This document shows, piece by piece, positions 62,127 to 64,000 of a stretch of 64,000 nt of DNA. The first letter of the stretch is position 1. Every line of letters starts with the position of its first letter. The position numbers and the translations under genes were made by a program. This DNA comes from Microcebus murinus (Eukaryota > Chordata > Mammalia > Primates > Cheirogaleidae). The notes beneath the pieces are model-generated. The model made no database searches and had not been told where the DNA came from. It saw only the letters and a program-made list of their open reading frames with translations. The stretch is taken from contig NC_134111.1 of NCBI RefSeq assembly GCF_040939455.1, forward strand, positions 57,616,501 to 57,680,500. The letters run 5' to 3'.

Positions 62127-63131
62127 ATGGGAAGAAATCAGCGAAGGAACTCAGGAAATATGAAGAACCAAGCAGAAAACACACCCCCAAAGAGGAGCCC
62201 CAGCCCCCTAGAAATGGGCATCAACCAAAATCAGACAACCAAAATGACAGAAGAGGAATTTCGTATGTGGATCATAAGAACACTCACAGACCTGCAAGAA
62301 CAACTCAATAACCAACACAGAGAAACCACAAAAAGCCTCCAGGATCTGAAAAAAAAGTTCACTAAAGAAATAGACACAGTGAAGAAAAGTTTAACCGAAC
62401 TCCTGGAAATGAAGAATCGATTTAGGGAACTACAAAATACAGTGGAAAGTCTCAAGAACAGGGTAGATCAAAAAGAAGAAAGAATCTCAGAGATTGAAGA
62501 TAACACCCTCCAATTAAATTAACCAGTCACATAAATAGAGCAGAGAAACAAGAGAAAAGAGCAAAGCCTACAAGAGATGTGGGATTATGTGAAGAAACCT
62601 AATGTGAGGGTCATAGGGCTACCAGAAGGGGAAGAAGACAACACTCAAGGGTTGGACAAGCTATTTGAAGATATAATAGAGGAAAATTTCCCAGGCCTTG
62701 CTCAAAATCTCGATATACAAGTTCAAGAAGCTCAGAGGACCCCTGGGAGATTCAATGCAAACAAGAAGACGTCACGACATGCAGTCATAAGACTGACCAA
62801 AATATCAACTAAAGAGGCCCTTCTAAGAGCTGTAAGATGAAAGAAGCAAGTAACATTCAAGGGAAAGCCAATTCGAATAACACCAGACTTCTCTAATGAG
62901 ACTTTACAAGCAAGGAGACACTGGGGCCCCATTCTCACTCTTTTGAAACAAAACAATGCCCAGCCTAGAATATTATTCCCTGCAAAACTAAGCTTCATAT
63001 ATGAAGGAGAAATAAAGACATTCTCAGACAAACAAAGGCTCAGAGAATTCACCAAGACAAGACCAGCCCTGCAAGAAGTACTCAAAACAGCGTTATGCAT
63101 GGAACATCATAATAATAACCCACGAATATAA
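62127..63131 (+). pseudogene. L1 ORF1 (RNA-binding nucleic-acid chaperone), broken by in-frame stops
   Basis: ORF1 protein trimerises through an N-terminal coiled coil and binds L1 RNA through an RRM and a C-terminal domain. Here one reading frame runs the full 335 codons from ATG at 62127, with no frameshift but three stops: TAA at 62520 and 62532 and TGA at 62838. Before the first stop the 131 residues include a basic N-terminus and a heptad-rich coiled coil (about residues 60-130). Codons 151-237 carry the RRM with RVIGLPEGEE. After the TGA, the C-terminal domain follows with a QARRHWGP motif. The TGA lies where Arg (CGA or AGA) would be expected. ORF1 of human L1 is 338 codons, so the length is standard. 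The protein would be truncated and inactive. Confidence 0.93.
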
Positions 63132-63170
63132 AAACAACCAAAACTCAAAGATTAAAGGCCAGATATTACA

Positions 63171-64000
63171 ATGGCTCAAGAGAGAAATCAAAGCAACAAC
63201 ATCCAACCCAACAGAATGAACAGTAATCTACCTTACCTATCAGTTCTCTCAATAAGTGTGAATGGCTTAAACTCTCCACTCAAGAGACATAGGCTGACTG
63301 AATGGTTAAAAAAATACAGGCCAAGTCTATACTGTCTTCAGGAAACACATCTAACCTGCAAGGATGCATATAGACTAAAAATAAAAGGGTGGATATCAGT
63401 ATTCCAAGCAAATGGAAGCCAAAAGAAGGCTGGCGTGGCAGTTCTAATTTCAGATGATTTAGTTTTTAAAGCAACAAAAGTAGTGAAAGACAAAGAGGGT
63501 CATTATATAATGGTGAAGGGCACACTTCAACAAGAAGAGATAACAATTTTAAATATATATGCACCCAACTTAGGTGCACCCAGATTCATAAAGCAAACCC
63601 TTACTGGAACTAAGCAAATGGATTAATAGCAACTCCATAATCACCGGAGATTTCAACACCCCACTGACGGCACAAGACAGATCCTCCAAACAGAAAATTA
63701 ATAAAGAAATAACGGACTTAAACAAAACTCTAGAACAATTGGGTTTGACTGATATTTACAGAACATTCTACCCAAAATCCACTGAATGTACATTCTTCTC
63801 ATCAGCTCACAGGACATTCTCTAAGATTGACCATATCCTAGGATGCTCATCATCTCTAATCATCAGGGAAATGCAAATCAAAACCACAATGAGATATCAC
63901 TTAACTCCAGTGAGAATGGCCTTTATCAAAAAGTCTCCAAATAACAAATGCTGGCGTGGATGCGGAGAGAGAGGAACACTCCTACACTGCTGGTGGGACT
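63171..64000 (+). pseudogene. L1 ORF2 5' part: endonuclease domain joined to C-terminal region by internal deletion
   Basis: ORF2 of L1 encodes an endonuclease, a reverse transcriptase and a C-terminal Cys-rich domain. The frame starting at 63171 shows the endonuclease core: the Asn motif SVNGLN, the Glu in CLQETH, and the Tyr in NIYAPN. At 63600 an extra C-run base shifts the frame. In the shifted frame GDFNTPL (Asp and Asn) and KIDHIL (the Asp-His pair) complete the catalytic set by about 63840. Directly after HILG, at about 63842, the sequence jumps to the C-terminal region ([14 protein letters not shown]) that lies at 42619 in the other copy, and it stays open to the window end with a Cys-rich start ([14 protein letters not shown]). 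The reverse-transcriptase domain is absent. The reading frame is preserved across the junction. Confidence 0.88.

Overview
The window is ordinary mammalian, specifically primate, chromosomal DNA. It is AT-rich, with no bacterial-style coding density, and about half of the bases can be assigned to interspersed repeats. I find no exon of a host protein-coding gene and no intact RNA gene. The longest open frames are L1 remnants, shadows of repeats, or chance frames. Primate origin rests on a dimeric Alu (9750-10052). A strepsirrhine, most likely a mouse lemur or a close relative, is suggested by three things: the Alu variant, a young L1 family with a characteristic G-rich 3' UTR (copies at 24972, 40788, 58396 and 60612), and a CpG-preserved piggyBac-type element with TTAA ends (13276-13665). 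The species call is inference from memory of these families, not a database match.

Layout. 1-4110: a nest of old L1 fragments in both orientations, with an LTR-like insertion in one of them. 4110-13275: mostly unassigned, with L2 remnants and the Alu. 13276-13665: the piggyBac-type element. 13800-24700: L2, MIR, MER5-type and MER53 relics among unassigned DNA. 24972-25300: a 5'-truncated young L1. 25300-40240: a string of MIR copies, a solo ERV1-type LTR with a clean 4-bp target duplication (30659-31091), another LTR (36590-37003), and a possible conserved noncoding block (about 35220-35900). 40788-43378: a young L1 whose 5' UTR is inverted and fused by its very 5' terminus to the ORF2 3' half, as twin priming would produce. 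43927-44004: a tiny mariner-like inverted-repeat element. 51244-51309: the 5' half of initiator-methionine tRNA, inserted with a 14-bp target duplication at an L1-endonuclease-type site. 53940-55570: an old purine-rich repeat and an LTR. 56262-60215: an old minus-strand L1 with an inverted internal segment and a younger L1 inserted in it. 60612-64000: the 5' part of a young L1 with 5' UTR, ORF1 and the endonuclease domain of ORF2, in which an apparently frame-preserving deletion joins the endonuclease directly to the C-terminal Cys-rich region.

The window works as a record of retrotransposition. The L1 endonuclease and reverse transcriptase account for the Alu, the tRNA half, a short poly-A insert (57702-57781) and the L1 copies themselves. 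DNA transposons of hAT, mariner/Tigger and piggyBac type were layered in separately. No system in the sense of a multi-gene locus is present. The most unusual objects are the retroposed tRNA half, the piggyBac-type element and the L1 with the RT-removing in-frame junction.
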